The notes: generated by a model from the letters alone, not told the origin. 64,000 nucleotides of DNA from Microbacterium sp. zg-B96 (GCF_030246865.1 NZ_CP126738.1:620001-684000), one strand, 5' to 3'; counted from the stretch's first letter, positions 53,912 through 64,000 are shown. A program made the numbers and translations.

Positions 53912-54574
53912 TCAGCGGGGGAGGGCGGTGCGCACGCGGCGGGCGACCTCGGCGGCCGGCATCCGCTTGGGGAACACCGCGACCACGACGTCGTCGTCGG
54001 CGGGGTCGCTGGACTGCGCCACCCCGAACCGCCGCAGCACGTCGTCCAGGGCCGCGCGCAGCACCGACACCGGCACGCGCTTGGGGCCGCGCAGCAGCTG
54101 CCGCAGCACGTGGTTGTGCACCGCAGTCACCAGCGCCGCGAAGCCGACGGCATCCAGCGGATCCAGATCGGGCATGGCGCTGCGCAGGTACTCATCGAAC
54201 AGGCGCTCGTACCGGAACACCATGACGATCTCCCGGTCCCGCAGCGCCGGCACCTGGCGGACCACGACGTAGCGGCGGCGGGCGAGCACGGGGTCCGCGG
54301 CGAAGTGACGGTACGCCAGGACGGATGCCTCGCACACCGCCTGCCACGGGTCGGCGTGCTCCCGCTCGAGGAACTCCCGCAACCGTTCCAGCAGCAGTTC
54401 GTGGTCGGCGAAGACGACGTCGTCCTTGCCGCCGAACTGGCGGAAGAACGTCGACCGCGACACCCCGGCCGCCTGCGCGATCTGCTCCACCGAGGTCGCC
54501 TCGAACCCCTGCGAGGCGAACAAGTCCAGCGCTGCGGCGATCACGGCGGTGCGCGCTGCGGTGGTGTCGTTCAT
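53912..54574 (-). CDS. TetR/AcrR-family regulator
   Basis: A 220-residue regulator with an N-terminal TetR helix-turn-helix (ALDLFASQGFEATSVEQIAQ, then AAGVSRSTFFRQFGGKDD). The C-terminal ligand domain is not assignable. A TAGGCT box (54583-54588) ends 8 nt before the ATG. It is divergent from the FAD-Rieske gene with 70 bp between starts. That gap holds TCAA-GCGG-TTGA (54601-54612) inside a longer imperfect palindrome, a possible operator, so it probably controls that gene. Confidence 0.9.
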   Translation of the reverse strand: MNDTTAARTAVIAAALDLFASQGFEATSVEQIAQAAGVSRSTFFRQFGGKDDVVFADHELLLERLREFLEREHADPWQAVCEASVLAYRHFAADPVLARRRYVVVRQVPALRDREIVMVFRYERLFDEYLRSAMPDLDPLDAVGFAALVTAVHNHVLRQLLRGPKRVPVSVLRAALDDVLRRFGVAQSSDPADDDVVVAVFPKRMPAAEVARRVRTALPR

Positions 54575-54600
54575 GTCAACGGAGCCTAGTGTGCCGCGTG

Positions 54601-54612
54601 TCAAGCGGTTGA
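54601..54612. promoter_or_regulatory. Possible TetR operator
   Basis: TCAAGCGGTTGA has 4-bp arms around GCGG, flanked by GTG on the left and GTACAC on the right. It lies between the divergent starts at 54574 and 54645. The arms are short, so this is tentative. Confidence 0.3.
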
Positions 54613-54644
54613 GTACACATCCTCGGTGGCCCTTGAGTGGGGGG

Positions 54645-56162
54645 ATGACCTCACTGTGGATGCAGCAACCCCGTTCCGTCGCGGGTACCCCCTTCGAGCC
54701 GGACGCACACCACGACGTCGTGATCGTGGGGGCGGGGCTGACCGGACTGTGCACCGCGGTGCTGCTGGCCGTCGACGGCTTCGACGTGTGCGTGCTCGAA
54801 GCAGGCGACATCGCGGCCGGGGCCAGCGGCAACAACACCGGCAAGGTGTCGCTGCTGCAGGGCAGCACGCTCTCGACGATGCGCGCGCACCATCCGGCGT
54901 CGCTCGTCCGCGCCTACGTCGAGGCCAACCGGGCCGGTCAGCAGTGGCTGCTGGCTTTCGCGGATGCCGCGGGGATCGACCGCACGACGCACACCGCCTA
55001 CTCCTACGCGCAGACAGCCGACGGCGCCGACACGGTCGACGCGGAACGCGCCGCCGCCCGGGAGGCGGGGCTCGACGTGCGCATCGCGAGGGTCGCCGAG
55101 ACCGCTGATCTGCCGTTTCCGCTGACCCGCGCGGTCGCCCTGGACGACCAGACTGCGCTGGATCCCGCCGCCGTCACCACGGCCCTGGCCGCGGCGTTCG
55201 TCGCCGCGGGCGGGGTGCTGCACACCGGTGTGCGCGTCACCGGGCTGTCGGTGGTGCCGCACCCGACGCTGCGGACCACGGCGGGGCCGATGGCAGCCGA
55301 GAACATCGTGCTGGCCACCGGCACCCCGATCGTGGATCGCGGCCTGACCTTCGCGAAGGTGTCCGGGAGCCGGTCGTACTGCGTCTCGTTCCAGACCCCC
55401 ACCCCGGTGCCCGAAGGGCTGTTCCTCTCGGTCGACGGCCCCACCCGGTCGCTGCGCCCCGTCCACGACGGCGGATCCCGCCTCATCGTCGGCGGCAACG
55501 GGCACCCCGTCGGTCGGGCCGACTCCGAGCGCCAGCGGGTGGAGGAGCTGATCGTCTGGACGCAGGAGCACTTCGCCGGCGCCGAACCCACCCACCGCTG
55601 GTCGGCGCAGGACTACACCTCACACAACCTCGTCCCCTTCGTGGGGGTGCTGCCACGGAGCCTGAGCCGCGTGCGGTTCGCCACCGGCTACGCCAAGTGG
55701 GGACTCACCAACGCCCCGTGGGCAGCGCTGCGCCTCGCGGCGGAGATCCGCGGGCAGGCGCGGGAAGAGCTGCCGCAGTGGATGGCGCAGATCGGCACCC
55801 GACTGACGATGCCCGGCGACCTGGCGCGCGGCGCCGTGGAGAACGCGAAGGTCGCCGGTGCCGCGGCCGGGGGCTGGTTCGGCGCGGAGCGCCGGGCGGT
55901 GCCGGTGCCGCAGCCGGCCGAGGGGCAGGGCGTCGTCGCCCAGCAGGGCGGACGGCCGGTGGGCGTATCAACGGTCGACGGCCGCACCCGTGCCGTCAGC
56001 GCCGTCTGCCCTCACATGGGCGGGGTGCTGAAATGGAACGACGCCGAGTGCAGCTGGGACTGCCCGCTGCACGCGTCGAGGTTCGCCGCCGACGGCACCC
56101 GGCTGGAGGGCCCCGCCAGCCGGGACCTACATGCACTGCCGCGTCGCACCGGCAGTCGCTGA
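54645..56162 (+). CDS. FAD-dependent oxidoreductase with C-terminal Rieske domain
   Basis: A 505-residue protein. Residues about 18-400 are a DAO-type FAD oxidoreductase (VVIVGAGLTGLCTAVLL; AAGASGNNTGKVSLLQG). Residues about 420-505 are a Rieske [2Fe-2S] domain with CPHMGG and CPLH supplying two Cys and two His. This domain pair is known in YhfW-like proteins; the substrate is unknown. GTGGGGGG precedes the ATG. It is likely controlled by the divergent TetR regulator. Confidence 0.9.
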   Translation: MTSLWMQQPRSVAGTPFEPDAHHDVVIVGAGLTGLCTAVLLAVDGFDVCVLEAGDIAAGASGNNTGKVSLLQGSTLSTMRAHHPASLVRAYVEANRAGQQWLLAFADAAGIDRTTHTAYSYAQTADGADTVDAERAAAREAGLDVRIARVAETADLPFPLTRAVALDDQTALDPAAVTTALAAAFVAAGGVLHTGVRVTGLSVVPHPTLRTTAGPMAAENIVLATGTPIVDRGLTFAKVSGSRSYCVSFQTPTPVPEGLFLSVDGPTRSLRPVHDGGSRLIVGGNGHPVGRADSERQRVEELIVWTQEHFAGAEPTHRWSAQDYTSHNLVPFVGVLPRSLSRVRFATGYAKWGLTNAPWAALRLAAEIRGQAREELPQWMAQIGTRLTMPGDLARGAVENAKVAGAAAGGWFGAERRAVPVPQPAEGQGVVAQQGGRPVGVSTVDGRTRAVSAVCPHMGGVLKWNDAECSWDCPLHASRFAADGTRLEGPASRDLHALPRRTGSR

Positions 56163-56205
56163 TCTACCGCGCAAGCCGGGGCAAAGGCTCCCCGAGCGCG
56201 GGTAG

Positions 56206-56240
56206 TAGGCTGTGGGACTGTCGATCTCTCGATATCGAGA
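56206..56240 (+). promoter_or_regulatory. sucCD promoter with overlapping palindromic operator
   Basis: A TAGGCT -10 box at 56206-56211 is followed by a perfect 14-bp palindrome TCTCGATATCGAGA at 56227-56240, just after the expected start of transcription. A dimeric repressor here would block elongation of the succinyl-CoA synthetase operon. The protein is not identified. Confidence 0.55.
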
Positions 56241-56286
56241 TTGTTTGCGACACCCAAACCCACCGTCGCCCAGCGAAGGATTGCAC

Positions 56287-58373
<2,087 letters not shown>

Positions 58374-58384
58374 CGCGCCCGCGA

Positions 58385-58426
58385 ACGACGAAGGGTGGAT
58401 GCCGCGTGGCATCCACCCTTCGTCGT
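58385..58426. terminator. Strong bidirectional terminator after sucD
   Basis: Perfect 19-bp stem acgacgaagggtggatgcc (58385-58403), loop gcgt, and its complement at 58408-58426. It starts 11 bp after sucD and ends 7 bp from the stop of the convergent WXG100-like gene, so it serves both operons. Confidence 0.9.
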
Positions 58427-58433
58427 ATCCGCC

Positions 58434-58769
58434 TCAGAGTGGCTGCGGTCCGCCGCGCCCGGGGCCGGGGGTGGCCTGCTCGGGCGGGCGCGTGAGCGCG
58501 GCGACCAGCTGTGAGTCGATCTCGGTGAACGCGTCGGCGACCGCGCGGGCCTGGTCCTTCAGTGCCGTGACCTCTTCGATCAGCTCGCGGCGGCGGTCAT
58601 CCCACTTGCCGGCGAAGTCGTCGGTGGCGTCGGCCAGCTCCCGCACCGGGATGGCGGCGGCCAGCGACTCGGAGTCGGCCTGGGCCGATTCCAGCCGGCG
58701 GACGATGGTGGCGAGGTTGGTGGAGACGCGCCCCACCTCGTCGACGTCGATCTGCAGTCGTCCCGACAT
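58434..58769 (-). CDS. WXG100-like (ESAT-6-type) small helical protein
   Basis: A 111-residue all-helical protein. Two long amphipathic helices (about 8-45 and 58-92) are joined by a turn holding Trp in FAGKWDDRR, the place of the W-x-G motif in WXG100 proteins; the Gly is replaced (WDD). A Pro/Gly-rich tail ends it. Proteins of this type are secreted by, or partner with, type VII secretion substrates. It is the last gene of the five-gene unit, 17 bp after the 185-residue protein gene. No ESX ATPase or channel gene is in the window. Confidence 0.7.
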   Translation of the reverse strand: MSGRLQIDVDEVGRVSTNLATIVRRLESAQADSESLAAAIPVRELADATDDFAGKWDDRRRELIEEVTALKDQARAVADAFTEIDSQLVAALTRPPEQATPGPGRGGPQPL

Positions 58770-58786
58770 GTCGTGACTTCCCTTCC

Positions 58787-59344
58787 TCAGTCGTGCGGCG
58801 CGGTGCCGATGGCACGCGCCAGTGCGTCGTAGTCGTCACGGAGGCCTTCGAACCGGGCGATGTCCGGGTCGCCGGCGATCATCAGCACGTCGCGGTCGTC
58901 CAGGCGCCACAGCCAGTGGGTGATCGCGGTGATCGCTCCGCTGTCGTCGGCGACGTGCCGGGTGGAGGTCAATCCGGGGCCCAGGCGACCACCCTCGAAG
59001 GACGTGATCTGCACGGGGCGCACCGTCGCGGCATCCTGCACCCCCAGCAGGTGCTCCTCGGACGCGTCAGCGACCCGGGGCATCTCGTAGATGCTCGCGA
59101 TGCCCAGCGCCTCGTGGGGACGGGAGAAGTACGCGAACCGGTGCTCGTGCTCGTCGGCGCCGCGGGCAAGCCCCTCGGCCGTGTCGGCCACCCACTGCCG
59201 CATCGCCTCGTCGTACCCGTACGCGGTGGCCAGCGCCCCGGCGAGGGTGTCGCGCCACTGCTCGAGGGTCGCGAACCCCTCCCACGGCCAGCTGTCGGGG
59301 ACGTATACCCACAGATCGGGGTCGAAGTCGACCTGCAGAGTCAT
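58787..59344 (-). CDS. Unknown soluble protein, 185 residues, in T7SS-like cassette
   Basis: Not recognised. A soluble acidic protein starting MTLQVDFDPDLWVYVPDSW with many Trp in its first third and the closing RFEGLRDDYDALARAIG. No signal peptide or membrane segment. Its start overlaps the stop of the previous gene (ATGA). It shares with the upstream 197-residue protein a LAGAL-x2-A segment near the start and similar overall layout, so the pair may be diverged paralogues or a heterodimer, which is inference. Chaperones of type VII substrates have comparable size. Confidence 0.6.
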   Translation of the reverse strand: MTLQVDFDPDLWVYVPDSWPWEGFATLEQWRDTLAGALATAYGYDEAMRQWVADTAEGLARGADEHEHRFAYFSRPHEALGIASIYEMPRVADASEEHLLGVQDAATVRPVQITSFEGGRLGPGLTSTRHVADDSGAITAITHWLWRLDDRDVLMIAGDPDIARFEGLRDDYDALARAIGTAPHD

Positions 59345-59934
59345 CGCTGTCCTTCGGGGTCGGGCCAGGTCACGGCATCCAGCATCGTCGTCACCAGTGT
59401 CGTGAGGGCGTCGGTGACGGGTTGGTACTCCGCGACGGGGAGCCCGGAGATCGAGGCGAACGCCACGAGGTAGGCATCGTGGCCCGGTACGCGCCAGACG
59501 TAGTCGATGCTGCGCAGCAGCACGACCGATTCGTCGCCGGCATCCGCGGGCGCCTGCTCGTCCCGGATGCTGCGGCGCGCGGGCCCGGCATCGGTGTGCA
59601 CGCGCTCTCCCCCCGGCGGCAGCTGCGGATCGGCGGCCGGCACATGGCTGAGGACGACGGAGGTCGACACCGGCACCTGCCAGGGGATCCCCATCGGCAT
59701 GGCCGCGGCGAAGCCGCCCGCACCGCGGGCCTGGTCCAGCGCGCCGGCGAGGGTGCGCTCCAGCTCGTGCACGAACGGGCCGATGCTGTCGCGCGGCCCG
59801 TTCTCCCAGAAGCCGGCGAACGCGGCGCGTGCGGTGGCGGCGTTGTCGTCGCTGACGGGGAACAGCTGCCACGCGGGCGGGAGGATCATGCGGGGGCGCG
59901 GCAGGGTGGCCGTCCCGTCGGCGACGGCGCTCAT
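59341..59934 (-). CDS. Unknown soluble protein, 197 residues, in T7SS-like cassette
   Basis: Not recognised. It has an N-terminal Pro-rich stretch, then AFAGFWENGPRDSIGPFVHE, a LAGALDQARGAGG segment and a C-terminal half with SIDYVWRVPGHDAYLVAFAS. Soluble, no signal peptide. It overlaps both neighbours by 4 bp, so it is translated with them. See the 185-residue protein for the possible pairing. Confidence 0.6.
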   Translation of the reverse strand: MSAVADGTATLPRPRMILPPAWQLFPVSDDNAATARAAFAGFWENGPRDSIGPFVHELERTLAGALDQARGAGGFAAAMPMGIPWQVPVSTSVVLSHVPAADPQLPPGGERVHTDAGPARRSIRDEQAPADAGDESVVLLRSIDYVWRVPGHDAYLVAFASISGLPVAEYQPVTDALTTLVTTMLDAVTWPDPEGQR

Positions 59935-60479
59935 CGGCGGGTCGGGCGGCGCAGTTCGACGATGTCGCGCACGTACTCGATCGTGCCGCGCACCCCGAAG
60001 ACGATCATCGCGAGCAGGAACGCCCCCGCCGCGGGGAGCACGAGCCACAGCTGCGCACCGCCGTAGGCGACGGCGGCGACCAGGGTCGTCATGAGCCCGA
60101 GGCCGCTGATGACGCTCATGTCGAAGCGGGCGCCCCAGAAGTAGGCGGGGAACCGGGCCGGAAACGGCCAGGTGATGACCGTGAGGGCCAGCATCCCCAC
60201 CGCCGGAAGCCACAGCAGCCAGAACGGCGGCTGGAAGAGGGGGAAGCCGGCAGCGGTGCCGGTGATGCTGCCGTCCGCTTCGGAGGGGAGGGTCCCCTGG
60301 ATCAGCCCGATGACGGCGATGAGGATGATCGGCAGCAGCCCGAACGCCACGATGGTCATGCCTGTCCAGAAGAACAGCCGATCGGCGAGGATCACCCGGG
60401 GGGTCTTTGCTGCGCCGCGCTTGGCGGCGGGCCTGGTCGTCCGCTTCACGGCGGGGGACGTGGTGGTTCGTGCGGTCAC
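59931..60479 (-). CDS. Four-helix membrane protein in T7SS-like cassette
   Basis: A 182-residue membrane protein. The first 30 residues are basic and Thr/Ala-rich (TTRPAAKRGAAKTPR), followed by four hydrophobic helices at about 33-57, 82-104, 118-138 and 142-160, and a basic tail ending ELRRPTRR. No family recognised. It starts 1 bp after the stop of the 440-residue protein gene, so the two are tightly coupled. It could anchor, or give immunity against, that protein; both are inference from position. Confidence 0.65.
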   Translation of the reverse strand: MTARTTTSPAVKRTTRPAAKRGAAKTPRVILADRLFFWTGMTIVAFGLLPIILIAVIGLIQGTLPSEADGSITGTAAGFPLFQPPFWLLWLPAVGMLALTVITWPFPARFPAYFWGARFDMSVISGLGLMTTLVAAVAYGGAQLWLVLPAAGAFLLAMIVFGVRGTIEYVRDIVELRRPTRR

Positions 60480-60480
60480 G

Positions 60481-61803
60481 CTACGACCCTACTTTCCACG
60501 TCGCGCTGTCCTTGACGCCCTGGTACCAGTCCGCGCCGGCATCCACCACGTCGCTCACGGGGTTGTCGGCCATGATGCGCTCGAACGCGTCGGCGACACC
60601 GGGGGCGACGCTGCCGAGGATCGTGTTGGGCATGGTGACGGCGGTACGGATGCCGAATGCGATCTTGATGCGCGCCATCTCTTCGCGGCCGATCTGCAGC
60701 AGCAGGTCGTCCAGCGGTCCACCCGCGCCGGCACGGGCGCTCTCGGCGACCCGGAGGAAGTGCGCGTTGAACACGCCCTTCGCGCCGGTGACCTCCCGGA
60801 CCCACTGCACCGACGGCAACTGCACCGGCCCCAAGCTCAGCCCGTTCTTGCCGCGCAGCACGCCGTTGAAGCTGCCGGTGACCGAGCGCAGCGCCGAGGA
60901 GTTTCCCTGTGCGGCCAGCCGCGCGACGCGCGTGCCCTTGAGGGCGGTCATGACGCCGCCGATCGCGCGGGTCGCCACCGCGGCGACACCGAAGGTCGCC
61001 ACCGTGATGAGGTCGATCGCGAAGTCGACCCACGAGATCTGGCCGGTCGAGGCGAGGATGAGGCTGAGCCCCGCCGTCAGGGCGGCCGCGGCCAGCGCGA
61101 ACGGTGCCAGCACCGGCAGGAAGAAGCTCAGCACCGACAGCACCGTGGTCACCAGCTGCAGCACCTTGTGGATGGCCTTGAGGATCTCGGCGTTCTCGGC
61201 GACCCAGCCGGAGAAGTTGTCCCAGAGCCCATCGTTGAGCCCGTCGCCGTCCATCGCGTCGCGCATGCGGCCCGCGGCGGCCACGCCGGAGTCGCGCAGT
61301 CGTTCGATGATCTGCGCGAAGCGCGCCTGGGCGCCCGCCGCGGCGGAGGACTGTGCGCCCTGGCGCTGGGTCAGCAGCATCAGATGCCGGTTGAGGTCGA
61401 CCGCTTCCATCGGGTCGGTCGTGCGCTGGCGCTGCTCGCGGTAGTGGTCGATCTCGCGGTTGTACCGGTCTTCGGATGCCGTCGCCTCGGCGTGCTCGCG
61501 CACGAGAGTCATCGCCTCGGTCTGCGCGGTCTGCAGGTCGGTGGCGAAGGAACTCAGCGCGGAGCCTGCCTCCCGGTAGCGGCCCTCGAGGGACTCCAGG
61601 CGCGTGGCGACCTGTCCGGCGTTCTCGGCGAGCTGGTCGAGGGCCTTGCTCTCGTGCTGGCTGGTGTCGGCGATGGCGGCGCGCAGGCCCGAGACCGCCT
61701 CGAGGATGGCATCCGCCGTCGCGGTGAACCGCGTGGCGCGGGAGGAGACGGTGTCGGGGCTCCCGGGGATGGGGGCGATCCGATCGGGCAGTTCGATGGA
61801 CAT
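60481..61803 (-). CDS. T7SS-substrate-like protein with helical N-terminus and hydrophobic core
   Basis: A 440-residue protein, first of the five-gene unit. Residues about 1-200 are coiled-coil-like helices resembling the N-terminal T7SS_signal/LXG-type region of large type VII substrates (begins MSIELPDRIAPIPGSPDTVS). Residues about 215-280 are strongly hydrophobic (VLSVLSFFLPVLAPFALAAA). A polar C-terminal domain of about 150 residues ends in WYQGVKDSATWKVGS and shows no known toxin motif. The architecture fits a polymorphic effector or a pore-forming protein. It is preceded by a normal-length gap to the divergent deazaflavin enzyme gene. Confidence 0.65.
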   Translation of the reverse strand: MSIELPDRIAPIPGSPDTVSSRATRFTATADAILEAVSGLRAAIADTSQHESKALDQLAENAGQVATRLESLEGRYREAGSALSSFATDLQTAQTEAMTLVREHAEATASEDRYNREIDHYREQRQRTTDPMEAVDLNRHLMLLTQRQGAQSSAAAGAQARFAQIIERLRDSGVAAAGRMRDAMDGDGLNDGLWDNFSGWVAENAEILKAIHKVLQLVTTVLSVLSFFLPVLAPFALAAAALTAGLSLILASTGQISWVDFAIDLITVATFGVAAVATRAIGGVMTALKGTRVARLAAQGNSSALRSVTGSFNGVLRGKNGLSLGPVQLPSVQWVREVTGAKGVFNAHFLRVAESARAGAGGPLDDLLLQIGREEMARIKIAFGIRTAVTMPNTILGSVAPGVADAFERIMADNPVSDVVDAGADWYQGVKDSATWKVGS

Positions 61804-61886
61804 CCGCGGCTCCTTCTGCTCTGGTGCGGGTTCAGCCTAGGGAAGGCGGGAACGCAGTCTCGATGGGCTGAACTCCCCATTGACGT

Positions 61887-61892
61887 TAACGT
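61887..61892 (+). promoter_or_regulatory. -10 box TAACGT giving a leaderless start at 61899
   Basis: TAACGT ends 6 nt before the ATG of the deazaflavin-dependent enzyme gene. Confidence 0.5.
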
Positions 61893-61898
61893 GGGGGC

Positions 61899-62339
61899 AT
61901 GTCGTTGAATGGTGAGTACCTGCCCAGCACGTCCACGTGGGCCCGTACCCAGGCCGAGAAGTACGAAGCCTCCGGCGGGACGGAGGCCAATCTGCTGCAG
62001 GGTGTGCCGATCATCGTGCTGACCTCGGTCGGGGCGAAGACGGGCGGCCTGCGCAAGACGGCGCTGATGCGTGTGGAGCACGACGGCCGCTACGCGGTCG
62101 TCGCGTCCAAGGGCGGCCACCCGCAGCCGCCGGCGTGGTACTGGAACGTGCGCAAGAACCCGCGGGTGCGCCTGCAGGACGGCGCCGTGGCCCGTGACTA
62201 CCTCGCCCGGGAGCTGGACGGGCAGGAGTACGCGCAGTGGTGGCAGCGTGCCGCTGCGGTGTGGCCGGCGTACGACGACTACCAGACCAAGACCGATCGT
62301 CGCATCGCGGTGTTCGTGCTGGAGCCCGTCGAGGACTGA
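61899..62339 (+). CDS. Deazaflavin (F420)-dependent nitroreductase-family protein
   Basis: A 146-residue split-barrel protein of the DDN/F420-dependent family. Conserved: [20 protein letters not shown], given within its core as [14 protein letters not shown], then [20 protein letters not shown] and [14 protein letters not shown]. The KTGxxR and PxWYxN elements are typical cofactor-binding parts. The reaction is unknown. It is leaderless by its -10 box and convergent with the purine permease. Confidence 0.93.
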   Translation: MSLNGEYLPSTSTWARTQAEKYEASGGTEANLLQGVPIIVLTSVGAKTGGLRKTALMRVEHDGRYAVVASKGGHPQPPAWYWNVRKNPRVRLQDGAVARDYLARELDGQEYAQWWQRAAAVWPAYDDYQTKTDRRIAVFVLEPVED

Positions 62340-62345
62340 GGGATC

Positions 62346-62382
62346 GCCTGATCCGCTCAGTCCTCGACGAAGCGGATCAGGC
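62346..62382. terminator. Bidirectional hairpin terminator
   Basis: Perfect 12-bp stem gcctgatccgct (62346-62357), 13-nt loop, agcggatcaggc (62371-62382). The right arm includes the stop codon of the minus-strand permease gene. Confidence 0.75.
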
Positions 62383-63783
62383 CAGCAGCATCTCGAGCGG
62401 GCCGCGGGCGAAGTACAGCACGAAGCCGAAGGCGACCACCCACAGCAGCCAGTGCACCTTCCGGGCGTTGCCGGACAGGGCGTTGACGACGACCCAGCTG
62501 ATGAAGCCCGCGCCGATGCCGTTGGCGATCGAGTAGCTCAGCGGCATGACGGTCACGGTGAGGAAGACCGGCAGCAGCACGTTGAACTCGGAGAAGTCGA
62601 TGTGCTTGATCTGCGCGAGCATCATGGCCCCGACCAGCACCAGCGCCGCAGCGGCGATGAAGCCGGGGACGAGGCCGGTGACGGGCGTCACGAACATCGC
62701 GAGCAGGAACAGCACACCGGTGACGACGTTCGCGAAACCCGTGCGGGCGCCTTCGCCGATGCCGGAGCCCGACTCGACGAACACCGTGGCCGACGATGAC
62801 GAGGTCGCGCCGCCGACGACGGCGCCGACGCCCTCGACGATGAGCGCCGACTTGATGCGGGGGAAGTCGCCCTTCGCGTCGGCGAGATCGGCCTCCTTCG
62901 CAAGTCCCGTCATGGTGCCCATGGCGTCGAAGAAGTTGGTGAACACGAGCGTGAACACGAACATCAGCAGCGTCACGAAGCCGACCTTGCCGAAGTCGAA
63001 GCCGAAGTCCACGGCGCCGATGAGGCTGAGGTCGGGGAGCGCGAACAGGCCGGCCGAAAGGCCGAAGTCGGCGACCGGCGTGAAGATGTTGACGATTGCG
63101 GCCAGGACGGTGCCGGCGATGAGGGCGATGAGGATCGCGCCCCTCACCTTCAGCGCGATGAGGGCGCCGCCGATGAGCAGCGTGACCACGAACAGCAGCG
63201 TGTCGATCGAGGCGACCGAGCCGGCGATGCCGAGCTCGAGGGGCGTGCCCTCGGCCGGCCCGACGAAGCCGGCGTTGACGAAGCCGATGAACGCGATGAA
63301 CAGGCCGATGCCGACGGTGATCGCGAGCTTGAGCTGCACGGGCACGGCGTCGAAGATCATCTTCCGCAGGCCCGTCGCTGCCAGCAGCACGATGATCAGG
63401 CCGTTGATGATGGTGAGGGCCATCGCCTCGCCCCACGTCACCTGGCCGACGACCGAGAATGCGAGGAACGCGTTGATCCCGAGGCCCGCGGCGAACGCGA
63501 ACGGCAGGCGGGTGACGATACCGAAGAGGATCGTCATGAACCCGGCCGTGAGGGCGGTGCTCGCCGCGACGGCGCCGGGGTCGAGGATGGTGCCGTTGAC
63601 GTCGGCGGTGGACAGGATGATCGGGTTCAGGATCACGATGTAGGCCATCGTCACGAATGTGACGACACCGCCGCGGATCTCACCGCCGAGGGTGGAGCCG
63701 CGTTTGGTGATCTCGAAGAAACGGTCGAGGCCGTTGCGGGGTGTGGCGTCTGAGTGGGCAGGGGCGGGTGCGGGCGCAGTCAT
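62377..63783 (-). CDS. NCS2-family purine permease (adenine/guanine/hypoxanthine type)
   Basis: A 468-residue AzgA-type nucleobase permease with 12-14 hydrophobic segments. It starts with a Pro/Ala tail, then LDRFFEITKRGSTLGGEIRGG, quoted in part as RFFEITKRGSTLGGEIR, and FVTMAYIVILNPIILS. The substrate site shows FAAGLGINAFLAFSV and TSSSSATVFVESGSGIGEGA with a conserved Glu. It imports purine bases by proton symport in characterised members. Monocistronic. Confidence 0.94.
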   Translation of the reverse strand: MTAPAPAPAHSDATPRNGLDRFFEITKRGSTLGGEIRGGVVTFVTMAYIVILNPIILSTADVNGTILDPGAVAASTALTAGFMTILFGIVTRLPFAFAAGLGINAFLAFSVVGQVTWGEAMALTIINGLIIVLLAATGLRKMIFDAVPVQLKLAITVGIGLFIAFIGFVNAGFVGPAEGTPLELGIAGSVASIDTLLFVVTLLIGGALIALKVRGAILIALIAGTVLAAIVNIFTPVADFGLSAGLFALPDLSLIGAVDFGFDFGKVGFVTLLMFVFTLVFTNFFDAMGTMTGLAKEADLADAKGDFPRIKSALIVEGVGAVVGGATSSSSATVFVESGSGIGEGARTGFANVVTGVLFLLAMFVTPVTGLVPGFIAAAALVLVGAMMLAQIKHIDFSEFNVLLPVFLTVTVMPLSYSIANGIGAGFISWVVVNALSGNARKVHWLLWVVAFGFVLYFARGPLEMLLA

Positions 63784-63878
63784 AGGGGGACCTCCTGCGG
63801 AAACATTACTGGTGCGACATGGGTGCGCCGGTGCGCCGGTGCAGCGCCTGCCCCGTGCGTAGGTAGGGTCGACAGCGC

Positions 63879-64000
63879 ATGAATCGCCTCCTCGTCGCCC
63901 TCCTTGCCGCTTTCGACGCCGTTCTGGCCGTCGCCGTCGGGCTCGTCGCCGCGCTCGCGCCGCTCACCCTGCTGTGGATCTTCGGCTTCGGCGCCGACGC
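63879..64000 (+). CDS. DUF6350 (PerM-like) membrane protein, cut by window end
   Basis: Only the first 41 codons are present: MNRLLVALLAAFDAVLAVAV followed by a second hydrophobic run and LTLLWIFGFGADA. This matches the start of DUF6350 proteins, which in Mycobacterium (PerM) and many other actinobacteria lie between sucCD and purN-purH. A TAGGGT box at 63864-63869 ends 9 nt upstream. Assignment rests on a short sequence plus position. Confidence 0.6.
   Translation, partial: MNRLLVALLAAFDAVLAVAVGLVAALAPLTLLWIFGFGAD

Noticed and set aside
58498-58516. gcgaccagctgtgag as a fourth copy of the 67-bp palindrome
   Set aside because: Only about 12 bases match, inside a coding gene, with no second arm or centre.

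Overview
The window is high-GC DNA from an actinobacterium, most likely a Microbacterium-like member of the Microbacteriaceae. This is inferred from a DUF222/HNH (13E12-type) gene, a deazaflavin-dependent nitroreductase-family protein, split LigD modules, very frequent GGATGCC/GGCATCC words and -10 boxes placed directly in front of start codons. The gene order pcrA ... sucC-sucD ... DUF6350 is also a familiar actinobacterial chromosomal order. No phage, insertion sequence, integrase or CRISPR array was found.

Layout. 1-11.3 kb: the 3' end of guaA, a TagE-like glycosyltransferase, a Bax-inhibitor-1 protein, a glycerophosphodiester phosphodiesterase, two ABC exporter pairs (the second opposite a WYL regulator) and an exported M23 peptidase. 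11.4-15.3 kb: two very small acidic proteins flanking a phosphoketolase and an FUSC-type membrane protein. 15.4-19.2 kb: an MBL hydrolase, an overlapping operon (heme-oxygenase-like iron enzyme, GT2 glycosyltransferase, CDGSH protein), a HIRAN protein and a decayed sigma-factor tail. 19.2-31.6 kb: a SHOCT/DUF2252/MFS operon, the HNH gene, a second MFS exporter, an RraB-like protein, a GNAT, an orphan 1003-residue Ski2-like helicase, a thioredoxin-reductase-like protein lacking its CxxC and fused to a receiver-like domain, and an S4 protein.

31.7-44.1 kb is a self-contained glucuronide catabolic island. It holds a LacI regulator, an oligopeptide-type ABC importer (binding lipoprotein, permease, a permease-ATPase fusion, ATPase), beta-glucuronidase, glucuronate isomerase, fructuronate reductase and mannonate dehydratase. 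Together these would import a glucuronide, cleave it and convert glucuronate to 2-keto-3-deoxygluconate; KDG kinase and KDPG aldolase are not here. The island ends in a gluconokinase-like fragment butted against a 76-nt tRNA-like sequence with anticodon CAT.

44.3-64 kb: YccF, pcrA, a repeat-rich gap, an SseB-like protein, LigD polymerase and LigD ligase modules on opposite strands, an AI-2E transporter, an AspT/YidE-type transporter, a TetR regulator beside an FAD-Rieske oxidoreductase, and sucCD. A tightly packed five-gene cassette with type VII secretion-like proteins and a purine permease then separate sucD from a DUF6350 gene cut by the window end.

Non-coding structure stands out. A 67-bp palindromic element occurs three times, each time between convergent genes. 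A perfect 18-bp inverted repeat, a 55-bp direct repeat and a 20-bp tandem array also occur. At least twelve genes carry a TANNNT-like box 6-9 nt before the start codon, which implies widespread leaderless transcription.
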